A DNA stretch of 64,000 bases. Origin: SAR202 cluster bacterium bin87 (lineage in GTDB: Bacteria; Chloroflexota; Dehalococcoidia; Lucifugimonadales; UBA3495). Positions 8,398 through 17,410 of this stretch are shown one piece after another. Every line of letters begins with the position of its first letter. Position 1 is the stretch's first letter. The stretch lies in the NCBI GenBank assembly GCA_002238825.1, contig MPNC01000001.1, forward strand, positions 434,001 through 498,000. The letters run 5' to 3'. A program made the position numbers and the translations under genes. The notes beneath the pieces were generated by a model, which was given only the letters and a program-made list of their open reading frames with translations, was not told where the DNA came from and made no database searches.

Positions 8398-9519
8398 CTA
8401 CCAGCGCTGGGCCAGGTTGGTGACGAGGTTGTAGATGAACCAGCCGTCGCCGGTGCGGAACTCCTGGGGCTTGGCGGTCTGCGCGTCTCGCATGACGCCG
8501 ATGCCGTCGGCGTAAGGGTCGAAAGACACGATGCGGTCGTAGCGGATGCGGAACCGCTTGCGCGGTCCGTGGAAGTAGATGTGCTTGCTGGTTACGCCCA
8601 GGAGCCCGGTGTCCTCGTGAACGGTCTCCTCCCACTCCACGGCACGACTGCTGAAAGTGCTGGGACGGTAATACAGGCCCTTGGCGACACGAATGCTGAC
8701 GCCGTGTGACGTGCCGCGGCGTTCCCGCCGGGTCTTCACCTCGTAGTAATCGACGCCGTCGATGACCCAGACCAGCTGCTCGGACTTCATCAGGTTGAAG
8801 GGGATCTGCGGCAACTCGCCCAGCCGTTCGGGGATCAGGCCTTCGGCCGCTTCGCGGATCACGGCCGACTTGATCATGTTGTGGTACGCGCCGTTGGCGT
8901 CCACGTCTGACTGTTCCAATCCGAAGCGCTGCAGGTAACGGATCAGGGCGTTTTCTTCGTCGAGGGACAGCACGCCGTCCTCCAGGGAGCCCTCGACCGC
9001 GGCTTCCCAGGCCTGGATGAGTAGCGACCTGCGCTCGGCGCGGGCGAACCCCGATTCTTCCATGGTATGGGCGAGGTCGTCCAAATGATCGTCACCCGTG
9101 TTGGTGGCCAGGGCCGCCAGCCTGGCGTCCAGCATGAGACGATCCCGGGCTGCCCGGTCCAGATCCGCGGTTGCTTCCCGGCCTGCCTTGTGCTCCTCTT
9201 CGATGGCGAATTGATCGCGGAAGTCCCGCAATCGGGCCTCTTCGGCCTGGGTCAGGATACCGTCGGCCAAGCCCTCGCGCACGGCCTGATGCCAACCCTC
9301 GGCGATCGCCGCGCGGATCCCGTCCTCATTGATGTATGCGCCGGCGGCGATGGCTTCGAGGTCCCCCACCAGGGCGGCCTCGCTGAAATGCGGTTGGCCG
9401 GCTGCGTCGGCGACCAACGCGACCATCCGTTGGCGTCCAGCGCGATGGGCGTTGTCGCATTCCTTGTGACTGCGGCGCAGAAAGCCGGCCTTCTCGCCGC
9501 AGTGTTTGCAGCTGCCCAT
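8398..9519 (-). CDS. hypothetical protein: Cys/His zinc motif, two TerB-like repeats, C-terminal PH-like region
   Basis: A 373-residue protein without a clear named family. Residues 4-21 hold a zinc-ribbon-like set (CKHCGEKAGFLRRSHKEC). Two alpha-helical repeats follow (about 30-115 and 125-215), each with a segment of the type VREGLADGILTQAEEARL or VEGSLEDGVLSLDEENAL, reminiscent of TerB-like folds. The C-terminal third is beta-rich (SHGVSIRVAKGLYYR, TGLLGVTSKHIYFHG, IVSFDPY) and looks like a bacterial PH/GRAM-type domain. It follows the D-glutamate cyclase genes by 7 bases. The domain calls are from appearance only; the function is unknown. Confidence 0.75.
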   Translation of the reverse strand: MGSCKHCGEKAGFLRRSHKECDNAHRAGRQRMVALVADAAGQPHFSEAALVGDLEAIAAGAYINEDGIRAAIAEGWHQAVREGLADGILTQAEEARLRDFRDQFAIEEEHKAGREATADLDRAARDRLMLDARLAALATNTGDDHLDDLAHTMEESGFARAERRSLLIQAWEAAVEGSLEDGVLSLDEENALIRYLQRFGLEQSDVDANGAYHNMIKSAVIREAAEGLIPERLGELPQIPFNLMKSEQLVWVIDGVDYYEVKTRRERRGTSHGVSIRVAKGLYYRPSTFSSRAVEWEETVHEDTGLLGVTSKHIYFHGPRKRFRIRYDRIVSFDPYADGIGVMRDAQTAKPQEFRTGDGWFIYNLVTNLAQRW

Positions 9520-9526
9520 TGGATCC

Positions 9527-10393
9527 CTAGGCCAACCGGGAGGTCACCAACTCATGCAGTTCCTTGAGCACGGCAGCGTTCTCTTCAAGGGTGAATTCGT
9601 CCACGAGGTAGTCATGCTCGCCGCTGACCCCACTCACGGCTCCGGCGTCCACGAGAAACCGGATGCAATCCGCGTCCGTGTCAACGTCGGGGAGCAGGTT
9701 CCGGCCAACCTCCAGCGACAGGGCGGCAACCAGCCCGTATCCACCCCAGTTGGAAGTGCTGGAAATTACGAGCTGATCACAGCCAACTACGGCAGGGTTA
9801 TCGGGTAACTGGTCGGCTTTCGCGACCACGTCCGCCAGGTTGCCCATGCCAATCTCGTTGCCGCCGTCGCCGATGCCGATGGAAGGCAGTCCCAGGCCGA
9901 ATAGTTTGTCGACGCGGGCCGTCTGCGGCGATATGTCACGGGCGCGCATGTTCCGGTAGATGCCGGCGGCGTCCGGCGAGCAGCGCTCGATTGAGACCAT
10001 CAACGCCGGGTTGAACTCGTCGACGATGGCGGTTGCCGAGGCGTCGTTGCCTGCGGCGTCGTCAGAGATGGGGAAATCGATCACTCGCGAAGAGTCGCCG
10101 GCGTGCCCCAACCAGGACGCCATCATGCCGGCCACCGGTGCGTCGGCGACGTAAATGACGGAGTGGCCGAGACTCCGAACGGCATTCCCTATGGCAAAGG
10201 CGCCGGGCGGCCCGTCCGTTTCCGGCGCGTCGCTCATGAGGATATAGAAGCCGGTGGTGATGACCACGGGGCCCGGATGCTGCAGGATGTAGCGCGCTGC
10301 CCGGGCGCAAAAATCGTCCGGCACGTGCGGCCGGAGAGCGCCAATCCCGCGCCGGTCGTGGTCCAGGACTATGTCTTCGATGGTGCGCGTCAT
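9527..10393 (-). CDS. DUF4392 protein, C-terminal half of D-glutamate cyclase
   Basis: A 288-residue protein of the DUF4392 family, the domain that forms the C-terminal half of eukaryotic D-glutamate cyclase (DGLUCY; D-glutamate to 5-oxo-D-proline). Visible hallmarks are HPGPVVITTGFYI, ETDGPPGAFAIGNAV, the SIERC motif near the middle, and IGIGDGGNEIGMGNL. A GGAG site precedes ATG. It sits 12 bases after the DUF1445 gene, whose product corresponds to the other half of the human enzyme. The two are therefore probably a split version of one enzyme. The activity is inferred from homology. Confidence 0.85.
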   Translation of the reverse strand: MTRTIEDIVLDHDRRGIGALRPHVPDDFCARAARYILQHPGPVVITTGFYILMSDAPETDGPPGAFAIGNAVRSLGHSVIYVADAPVAGMMASWLGHAGDSSRVIDFPISDDAAGNDASATAIVDEFNPALMVSIERCSPDAAGIYRNMRARDISPQTARVDKLFGLGLPSIGIGDGGNEIGMGNLADVVAKADQLPDNPAVVGCDQLVISSTSNWGGYGLVAALSLEVGRNLLPDVDTDADCIRFLVDAGAVSGVSGEHDYLVDEFTLEENAAVLKELHELVTSRLA

Positions 10394-10405
10394 GATGCTC
10401 CGTGT

Positions 10406-11203
10406 TCAGATTACTGCGTAGTCGGAGTCGCGGCGGTCGGTGATGAACATTTTTCCGGGAGAATGGGTGATCATCAGGGGAGGCTTGCAGTTGAGGGCGA
10501 CGGCCTGGGGCGTCACTCCGCAAGCCCAGAAGACCGGTGTTTCGCCCGGCTTGATTTCCACCGCCTCGCCGAACTCGGGGGCGTTGAGGTCGCGGATGCC
10601 GATGGCGTCGGGGTCGCCGATATGAATGGGAGCGCCATGGGTGTCCGGGAACCGGGAGGTCACCTGCACGGCACGGACGATTTGCTCCCGTGGGATCGGG
10701 CGCATGCTCACCACCATGGGGCCGGAGAACATGCCGGCGGGCCGGGTGGCGATGTTGGTGATGTACATTGGCACGTTGCTGCCGGCCTCCTGATGTCGCA
10801 GGGGGATGCCGCAGTCGGCCAACGCGGCTTCGAAGGAGAAGCTGCAACCCAGGAGGAAAGAAACCAGGTCATCCCGCCAAACATCGGCCACCGATGCCAA
10901 TTCGTCGACCATTTCGCCGTTTTCATAGATGCGATAGGCGGGCACGTCGGTGCTGATGTCCGCGCCCGGAGCGGTGAACGAGGGCTCGACCGAGCCGGGC
11001 TCGATGACCTCCAGGAGTGGGCAGGGTTGCGGGTTGCGCTGGCAGAACAGGAGGAAATCGAACGCGAGGTCACGGGGCAGAACGGCGAGGTTTGCCTGCA
11101 CGTGCCCATTGGCCAGGCCGGAGGTGACGCCGCCGTATTCTCCGGCTCGGATCAGCCGGCGCAGTTCGGCAGGGTGGGTGGGGAGCATGGTCGCGGTGGT
11201 CAT
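10406..11203 (-). CDS. DUF1445 putative hydro-lyase, N-terminal half of D-glutamate cyclase
   Basis: A 265-residue DUF1445 (UPF0317) protein, called putative hydro-lyase in databases. Recognisable segments are [60 protein letters not shown] and, near the end, [10 protein letters not shown] followed by [12 protein letters not shown]. The start at 11203 is chosen for the GGAG site and family length; the open frame runs 24 codons further upstream. In animals this domain is fused to DUF4392 in DGLUCY. Here the two are adjacent genes in the same order. Confidence 0.88.
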   Translation of the reverse strand: MTTATMLPTHPAELRRLIRAGEYGGVTSGLANGHVQANLAVLPRDLAFDFLLFCQRNPQPCPLLEVIEPGSVEPSFTAPGADISTDVPAYRIYENGEMVDELASVADVWRDDLVSFLLGCSFSFEAALADCGIPLRHQEAGSNVPMYITNIATRPAGMFSGPMVVSMRPIPREQIVRAVQVTSRFPDTHGAPIHIGDPDAIGIRDLNAPEFGEAVEIKPGETPVFWACGVTPQAVALNCKPPLMITHSPGKMFITDRRDSDYAVI

Positions 11204-11230
11204 GGTGTGTCTCCAATTGGAACGGCGGGC

Positions 11231-11257
11231 TTGGCACGCCGTGTCGTATGCTAGAAT
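11231..11257 (+). promoter_or_regulatory. extended -10 promoter for the OmpR-type regulator
   Basis: TTGGCA (11231-11236) and TAGAAT (11252-11257), preceded by TGC, form an extended -10 promoter with a short 15-base spacer. It lies in the divergent region between the DUF1445 gene and the regulator. Confidence 0.45.
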
Positions 11258-11351
11258 TGCGCCGTTCGCACGCAATGATAGACAGGTGACCCGCCAGCGT
11301 CAATTTCAGGGCGGGTCTCGGGCGAATCAAACCAGCAATCAGGATTCCGGT

Positions 11352-12026
11352 TTGTATAACGTGTTCTTGCTCACTCGTCCGGGCGATGCAATGACCTTCC
11401 TGGCGGCCCAGATAGATCTCTCCGGGCTATCGTGTCGGGCGGGCAGCGACGTCATGGAACTCGAAGACGTAGCGCAGACCGACAAGCTGGACGTGGTGTT
11501 GCTGGACCTGTCGGCGGTGGGGATCGGCGCGCAATCGGTGATCGAACGGGTCAACCAACTGCATCTGCCCACCCTGCTGGTCATGGATTCAACGGCGATT
11601 GGCCAATTCGATCCCGCGATCAATCCCGACGACTTCATCGTGGCTCCGCTGGATTCTGCTGAACTGCTGGCCCGTGTCGGCCAGATTGTGTACCGCCGAG
11701 ACGGGCGTGGCGGGGATCAGTTGATCCGGGTCGGGGAGCTGACCATAGACCTGCAGAGCTACGAGGTCACCATGGCCGGCCGGCGGATCTCGCTGACCTA
11801 CAAGGAGTTCCAACTCCTCACCCTGCTGGCGTCCAATCCCGGCCGCGTCTACACCCGAGAGGCGTTGCTGAACCAGGTTTGGGGTTACGACTACCTCGGC
11901 GGCACGCGGACGGTGGACGTGCACATCCGGCGGCTGCGATCCAAGCTGGAAGACCCCGACCACCTGTTCGTGGAGACCATCTGGAACGTTGGCTACCGCT
12001 TTCGCGACGTTGCTGCGGAGGGATGA
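11352..12026 (+). CDS. OmpR/PhoB-type winged-helix regulator with degenerate receiver
   Basis: A protein of about 224 residues. The C-terminal half is a standard trans_reg_C winged helix (ISLTYKEFQLLTLLASNPG, YLGGTRTVDVHIRRLRSKL, TIWNVGYRF). The N-terminal half looks like a receiver but lacks the acidic pair after strand 1 (FLLTRPGD) and the conserved Lys after strand 5 (IVAPLD). An Asp at the phosphoacceptor position remains (VVLLDLS). The start is unclear: TTG at 11352 follows AGGA, and GTG at 11361 is possible. No histidine kinase is adjacent, so it may act without phosphorylation. Confidence 0.8.
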   Translation: MYNVFLLTRPGDAMTFLAAQIDLSGLSCRAGSDVMELEDVAQTDKLDVVLLDLSAVGIGAQSVIERVNQLHLPTLLVMDSTAIGQFDPAINPDDFIVAPLDSAELLARVGQIVYRRDGRGGDQLIRVGELTIDLQSYEVTMAGRRISLTYKEFQLLTLLASNPGRVYTREALLNQVWGYDYLGGTRTVDVHIRRLRSKLEDPDHLFVETIWNVGYRFRDVAAEG

Positions 12027-12077
12027 AGCGCAGCATCGGGACCCGCTCTTCCCCAATGGGTCGCGCTCGCGCCCCGG

Positions 12078-14642
12078 TCAGTCGCTGATGCTGCCCTGAA
12101 CCCGGGCCAGGAAGCGGTCCCTTTCCGCGACGATGCCCGCGTGCTTCGGGTCGGTCAATTCCGGATCAGCGTCGAGGATGGCTGCGGCCTCCTGACGTGC
12201 CAGTGCCATCAGGTCTTGGTCGAACACGCTGGCGATGCGAAGCGTGGTCTGGTCGCCGCTCTGGGTGGTGCCGAAAATGTCCCCTTCGTGGCGCATCTGC
12301 AGGTCGATCTCGGCCAGCTTGAACCCGTCGCGGTTGTTTTCCAGGGCTGACAGGCGCTCCCGCGCCCTCTCCGACTCCGACTCGGACATGAGCAGGCAGT
12401 AACTGCGGTGTTCCCCACGACCCACGCGGCCGCGGAACTGGTGCAGCTGGGCCAGCCCGAAGCGGTCAGCGCCGTCGATCATCATCACCGTGGCGTTGGG
12501 AACGTCGATGCCAACCTCCACCACGGCGGTGGCCACCAGGACGTTCAACTCGCCGTCCCGGAACTGGCGCATCACCTTGTCTTTGTCCCGTGAGGACAGG
12601 CGACCGTGGAGGAGGCCGATGTTTAGATCGGGGAACACATCATTCGAAAGGCGTTTGTGTTCCTCGGCGGCGGCGCGCACATCCAGATTTTCCGACTCCT
12701 CCACCAGCGGGCAGATGATGAACGCCTGCCGGCCGGCCTCCACCTGCTGGCGCACGAACCCGTAGGCGGCGTTGCGCTTGTCTTCAGGGACTAGTCGCGT
12801 GAGGATGTCCTGCCGACCCGGAGGCAACTCATCGATGGTCGACACGTCCAGGTCACCGTAGAGGGTAAGCTGCAGCGTGCGGGGTATGGGCGTCGCCGAC
12901 ATCATGAGGGCGTGGGGTTGCTCCGTGCCGACGCCCCGGAGCGCGGTGCGCTGGGCGACGCCGAAGCGGTGCTGCTCGTCAGTGATGGCCAGACACAGCC
13001 CGGGCAGATCCACTCCGTCCTGGATCAGAGCGTGGGTGCCGATCAGCAGGTCGAGGTGGCCCTCCGAGGCCAGGCGCAGGACCTCGCGTCGGGGCGCCGC
13101 CCGGGTGCTGCCGGTCAGCAGGCCCACGGTGAAAGGGCGGCGCAGGCTGGGGAGGTACGCGGAGAAGACGTTGGGCTGCTGCAGGGGTTGCTCGAAGGTG
13201 GAGAGAAGCCGCCCAACCGTGGCGAAGTGCTGCTCCGCCAACACCTCGGTCGGCGCCATGAGGGAAGACTGGCGATTGTCCGACGCCGCCGCCAGAATCG
13301 CGGTCAACGCGACCAGCGTCTTGCCGCTCCCCACTTCGCCCTGCAACAGGCGGCTCATGGGAGGCGTGCCCCGGGCCATGTCGGCCAGGATTTCGCCAAT
13401 GCAGCGCACCTGAGCCTTGGTGGGGGTGAAGGGAAGTTCGGAAAGGAACCCATCCACCGCCGGGCCGCTGTATTGCACCGGTGTCCCGATGGCGTCCCGC
13501 TCGCGATGCCGGCGGCGGCCCAGGATGGCCATCTGGAAGGCCAGTATTTCATCGAAGGCCAGACGGCGGCGCGACCGGTCGGCATGGGTCAGGTCCGGCG
13601 GGTAGTGCGCATCGCTGATGGCCTGGCGCAGGCCGACCAACCGCGTGCGCGCCAGCGTATCCTCCGGCATGGTTTCCGCAACGCCGCCCAGGAACCTTTC
13701 CAGAGCGCGCCAGGTGAGGCTTCGCAGGTTGCGCGCGGTCATGCCCTGGGTGAGGCGATACACCGGTGTGATGCGGCCCGCGTTCAGGGGCGGCGCGGAT
13801 TCGGTAACCACGTCGTAGTCGGGTGACTGGATTGCCAGCCGGCCCCGGTTGAGTTCGGCCCTGCCATGCACGACCATGGCGCTGCCGGATCTAAGGCTGC
13901 GGGCGAGGAAACCCTGTCCGTACCACTGCAGGTCGATGGCTCCGGTGTGGTCGCGCAGCGTCCCCTCAACCAGTTGCAACCTGCGCTGGCCGATATTGGA
14001 GGCACGGATGTTCACCAGCTCGCCTTCCAGGGTGAAGGTTGCGCCGGCGTAAATGTCGGCGATGTTGGTGACGTCGGCCCGGTCGTCGTACCGGCGCGGC
14101 AGCATGTAGAGCAGGTCCCTCACCGTGGCGGCCCCAAGCGACTCAAGGCGTTTTACGGTCCGGGCGTCCATGCGCCGGATCGCGGAGACGGGTTCGTCCG
14201 GATTGCCCGGGTTGGAGGCGGGAGCGGGCGCTACGTGCTGCCGCCGTCGCACGGGCACGTGGTGAACCGTATCGCCGGGGCCGAAGAGCTGAGTTTCCGC
14301 GACCGTCTCGGTCTCCGCCGGGTCTACCGGGCCCGGCGATGGCAGACTGTCGCGCCGAGAGCCGGCCGCTTGGGTCTCGCCGGCCAGGATGGCGCGCCAG
14401 GCGGCTACCCACTCTCGGCGTCGCCCTTGCGGAAGTTCGCGGTACGGCGCCGATATCAGAGTCGCGACGCGGTCGGGATGTTCTTCGAGGACCGCCCGGA
14501 GCTCGGGTTCCCAGCGCTCGATAAAACGGCGTATGCCGCCGCTCACCGCATTGTCGCCGAAACCCTTGTGTTCCTCCAGGGCAAGGATTTTGGCAAAGGC
14601 GTCGCGCCAAACGGGAACGGTTTCACCGCAGTGCGTGTCCAT
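12078..14642 (-). CDS. recG: ATP-dependent DNA helicase RecG
   Basis: An 854-residue RecG, which remodels stalled forks and branched DNA. An N-terminal extension of about 150 residues of low conservation precedes the wedge/OB domain (VRDLLYMLPRRYDDR, then LVNIRASNIGQRRLQLVEG). The helicase core has Walker A GEVGSGKT, the DEQH box in ITDEQHRFGVAQR, MMSATPIPRTL (motif III), and the C-terminal RGRVGRG (motif VI) and TAVVEVGIDVPNA segments. The usual length is about 690-830, so the N-terminal part is long. The start at 14642 has a poorly spaced ribosome site. Confidence 0.95.
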   Translation of the reverse strand: MDTHCGETVPVWRDAFAKILALEEHKGFGDNAVSGGIRRFIERWEPELRAVLEEHPDRVATLISAPYRELPQGRRREWVAAWRAILAGETQAAGSRRDSLPSPGPVDPAETETVAETQLFGPGDTVHHVPVRRRQHVAPAPASNPGNPDEPVSAIRRMDARTVKRLESLGAATVRDLLYMLPRRYDDRADVTNIADIYAGATFTLEGELVNIRASNIGQRRLQLVEGTLRDHTGAIDLQWYGQGFLARSLRSGSAMVVHGRAELNRGRLAIQSPDYDVVTESAPPLNAGRITPVYRLTQGMTARNLRSLTWRALERFLGGVAETMPEDTLARTRLVGLRQAISDAHYPPDLTHADRSRRRLAFDEILAFQMAILGRRRHRERDAIGTPVQYSGPAVDGFLSELPFTPTKAQVRCIGEILADMARGTPPMSRLLQGEVGSGKTLVALTAILAAASDNRQSSLMAPTEVLAEQHFATVGRLLSTFEQPLQQPNVFSAYLPSLRRPFTVGLLTGSTRAAPRREVLRLASEGHLDLLIGTHALIQDGVDLPGLCLAITDEQHRFGVAQRTALRGVGTEQPHALMMSATPIPRTLQLTLYGDLDVSTIDELPPGRQDILTRLVPEDKRNAAYGFVRQQVEAGRQAFIICPLVEESENLDVRAAAEEHKRLSNDVFPDLNIGLLHGRLSSRDKDKVMRQFRDGELNVLVATAVVEVGIDVPNATVMMIDGADRFGLAQLHQFRGRVGRGEHRSYCLLMSESESERARERLSALENNRDGFKLAEIDLQMRHEGDIFGTTQSGDQTTLRIASVFDQDLMALARQEAAAILDADPELTDPKHAGIVAERDRFLARVQGSISD

Positions 14643-14696
14643 TCTCCCGACTCCATGCGGAGCCCGATTGTGTTCGGATCGGCCGGCGGGCGGCCG

Positions 14697-15530
14697 TCAG
14701 GGGAGGGTGGAGACTGCCACCGCGCCCGGACCCACGTGGGTCCCGATGGCGGAACCGACCTGCAGGGTGTAGGTGTTTTCAGGATTTACCAGGTCGGACA
14801 GGCGGTCCCGCATCTCTTCGGCCGGCCCGACGTCGGTGGTATAAGCGACGGCGAGTTTGGAGGCCGGGCCCTGTTCGCGCACCAACTCCTCCAGCCGTTG
14901 CAGTCCGCGGCGCATGTTGCGGGGCCGGTCGACCGGGAGCACCTCGCCATTGGCCACTTTGAGGATTGGTTTCACCTTCATCAATGAACCCATGAAGGCC
15001 TGGGCCTTTCCGATCCTGCCGCCCTTCTGCAGGTATTCCAACGTGTCCACCATGGCGAATCCGTAGCTGCCACCGGCGCGGGATTGGGCGGCGGAGACCA
15101 CAGAATCAAGGGTGGCGTCCGGCGCGGCGGCGTCCTCGGCAGCGGCGATGACCTGGAGCATGTGTCCCACGGAAGCGGTGCCGGAGTCGACCACGGTCAC
15201 GGCGCCATCGTCAAATTGCGACGCGGCCTGGGCAGCGGAGTTGTACGTGCCGCTGAGTTGCCTGGCGACGGTGACGCACACCACCTGGTCGCCGGCCGAG
15301 ACCAGGGGTTCCATCGCGCCGGTAAAGTCGCCGGGCGTGGGTTGCGATGTGCTCGGCAGTTGCGATGAGGACTGGAGGCGAGCGTAAAACTGGGTGGGAT
15401 TGATGTCGATACCCTGGCGGAAGGACTCCTCTCCGAACAGGACGTAGGCTGGGACGACGCAGATTCCGAAATGTTCGACGGTATCCCGGGTAATGTCGCA
15501 GGTACTGTCTGTGATGATTTTTATGGCCAT
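14697..15530 (-). CDS. DegV family fatty-acid-binding protein (FakB-like)
   Basis: A 277-residue DegV protein. It opens with IKIITDSTCDI, has SQPTPGDF and RQLSGTYNSA lipid-binding segments, and near the C-terminus YTTDVGPAEEM and IGTHVGPGAVAV. Family members bind a fatty acid that the partner kinase FakA phosphorylates, giving acyl phosphate for phospholipid synthesis. The gene lies 37 bases after the FakA-like gene on the same strand, which supports that pairing. A GGAG site precedes ATG. Confidence 0.92.
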   Translation of the reverse strand: MAIKIITDSTCDITRDTVEHFGICVVPAYVLFGEESFRQGIDINPTQFYARLQSSSQLPSTSQPTPGDFTGAMEPLVSAGDQVVCVTVARQLSGTYNSAAQAASQFDDGAVTVVDSGTASVGHMLQVIAAAEDAAAPDATLDSVVSAAQSRAGGSYGFAMVDTLEYLQKGGRIGKAQAFMGSLMKVKPILKVANGEVLPVDRPRNMRRGLQRLEELVREQGPASKLAVAYTTDVGPAEEMRDRLSDLVNPENTYTLQVGSAIGTHVGPGAVAVSTLP

Positions 15531-15567
15531 GCGGGACGCTCCTTCGCCGACTCGCGACTGAACTGAG

Positions 15568-17244
15568 TTATTCCACTGACACCAGGTACGGATAATGGGG
15601 CTGGCCGCCTTCGTACACGTCCACCTCTGCTCCCCCGTATGCTTCCTCCATCTCTTCCTGCAGGGCGGCGGCCGATTCGGCCGAAGCGCCCTCCCCCCAA
15701 TACAGCGTAATCACGCTGTTTTCGTCGGCGGACGAGTGCGGCAGTCCCTCGCGGACGGCGTCGTCGGCGGTTTCCGCAAGGGCGGCGAGTTGCCCGTCCA
15801 GGATTGCCATGTACTCGCCCTCGTGGACTTCCCTGCCGTCGACCACGGAGTCGCGGACTGCCTGGGTTATCTCAAGGGTTTCCACGCCGGCGCGAGCTGA
15901 TTCCATGTTCGCCATATTGTCGTCGACGGACACTTCCGGGTTGAACCCGAGCAGCGCGCCGGTGCCCTGGGGCATGGTACGGGTTCCCAGGACGTGCAAC
16001 GTTATTTCGCCGGTGTCGGCTTCCGTCGCCTGGTTGGCGGTGAGAATGACGTTGTGGTTGTTGGGCAGGACAATGACATCCGTGGTGCCGGCGGACATGG
16101 CGGCGTCGATGATTTCGCTGGCGCTGGGGTTTAGTGTTTGCCCGCCCGGAATGATGGCCGCGCTACCGGCATCCAGGAACAGGTCGGCAAGACCCTTTCC
16201 TGAGGCGACTGCTATCACCGAAATGCCGGCCCGGATCTCGGTGGGCCGGGCGCGCTCCCGGTGCCCCGCCGCCCAGTCGCGGTTTTGCAGGCTCATGTTG
16301 TCGATTTTCAGCTCATCCAGGTCGCCGAAGCCGATGCCGTAACTCAGCGCCGAGCCGGGGTCGGTGGTGTGGACGTGGATGCGTACCGCCTGCCCGCCAC
16401 CCACGACGACGGTGGAGTCGCAGATTTCGGAGAATCCTTCCCGTAACACGTCCACGTTCAACTCTTGTCCGTGGATGACGAACTGGGTGCAGTAACCGAA
16501 TTCATCCGCCTCGTGGGCGTCGAGGAAATCGGCGTCGACGGCAACCGACGCCGTCTGGTGCGGGTTGATCACGCCGCCCACGCTGCGCAGGCCCAGATCG
16601 ACGGCCGGGCCGCTCTCGCCCAGAAGATGTTGCAGCGCGCCGCCGATGATCGCCACGACCCCCAAGCCTCCGGAGTCGACCACGCCCGCTTCCTTGAGCA
16701 CAGGCAACTGGTCTGGGGTGCGGGCCAGGGCTTCAATCGCGCCGTCGTATGCCACCCGCCACAAGGCGATGACGTCCTGCTCGCCGGCGTCGTTGGCCCG
16801 CACGGCGGCATCAGAGGCGCCCCGAATTACCGACAGCATTGTGCCCTCGCGGGGTTCGCTCACCGCATGGTAGGCGGAGTCCGTCGCCGAGCGGAACGCG
16901 GCCACGGCGTGGGACGAGTCGATCTCGACAGATCCGGCAACGCCGTCGGCGAAACCTCGCAGCAACTGCGACAGGATGACGCCGCTGTTGCCGCGGGCTC
17001 CCCAGAAGGCGCCGGTGGCGATGGATTCCGCGACTTCCCCGGCGGTGTCCGCGTCGGCGTCCTTGTTCATCTGATCAACGCCCGAGCGGAGCGTGAGCAA
17101 CATGTTGGTACCGGTGTCGCCGTCCGGAACCGGGAAGACATTCAGCGCGTTGGCGGCGTCCCGATACAGTTCCATGTAGGCGACTGCGCCGAGCATAGCC
17201 TGACGCAGATCTGAACCCTGTAACGTGGTGAAAAGCGATGTCAT
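15568..17244 (-). CDS. fakA: FakA-type fatty acid kinase (DAK2/YloV family)
   Basis: A 558-residue protein with an N-terminal Dak2/DhaL-type kinase domain (about 8-200), showing NVFPVPDGDTGTNM and ATGAFWGARGNSGVILSQ, and AGVVDSGGLGVVAII further on. The middle and C-terminal regions match the YloV/FakA architecture (IDNMSLQNRDW; GGQTLNPSASEII; VIVLPNNHNVI). It phosphorylates fatty acid carried by a DegV/FakB protein, and the next gene encodes such a partner. A TATACT sequence on the minus strand upstream (17283-17278) may be its -10. No strong ribosome site is visible. Confidence 0.92.
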   Translation of the reverse strand: MTSLFTTLQGSDLRQAMLGAVAYMELYRDAANALNVFPVPDGDTGTNMLLTLRSGVDQMNKDADADTAGEVAESIATGAFWGARGNSGVILSQLLRGFADGVAGSVEIDSSHAVAAFRSATDSAYHAVSEPREGTMLSVIRGASDAAVRANDAGEQDVIALWRVAYDGAIEALARTPDQLPVLKEAGVVDSGGLGVVAIIGGALQHLLGESGPAVDLGLRSVGGVINPHQTASVAVDADFLDAHEADEFGYCTQFVIHGQELNVDVLREGFSEICDSTVVVGGGQAVRIHVHTTDPGSALSYGIGFGDLDELKIDNMSLQNRDWAAGHRERARPTEIRAGISVIAVASGKGLADLFLDAGSAAIIPGGQTLNPSASEIIDAAMSAGTTDVIVLPNNHNVILTANQATEADTGEITLHVLGTRTMPQGTGALLGFNPEVSVDDNMANMESARAGVETLEITQAVRDSVVDGREVHEGEYMAILDGQLAALAETADDAVREGLPHSSADENSVITLYWGEGASAESAAALQEEMEEAYGGAEVDVYEGGQPHYPYLVSVE

Positions 17245-17410
17245 GCCAAAACTGTTATCGGATAAGTATTGGTCGCGAGTATATCACAGCGGATTTTCCG
17301 TTCCGCATTGACATATTTGCCGGGGTTTGAGGAGTCCTCTGATTTGCCGGCCGGCAATTGACGTGGCACACTCTGGACATCCAGCGATTTCCGCGAACGA
17401 AGAGGCGCCC

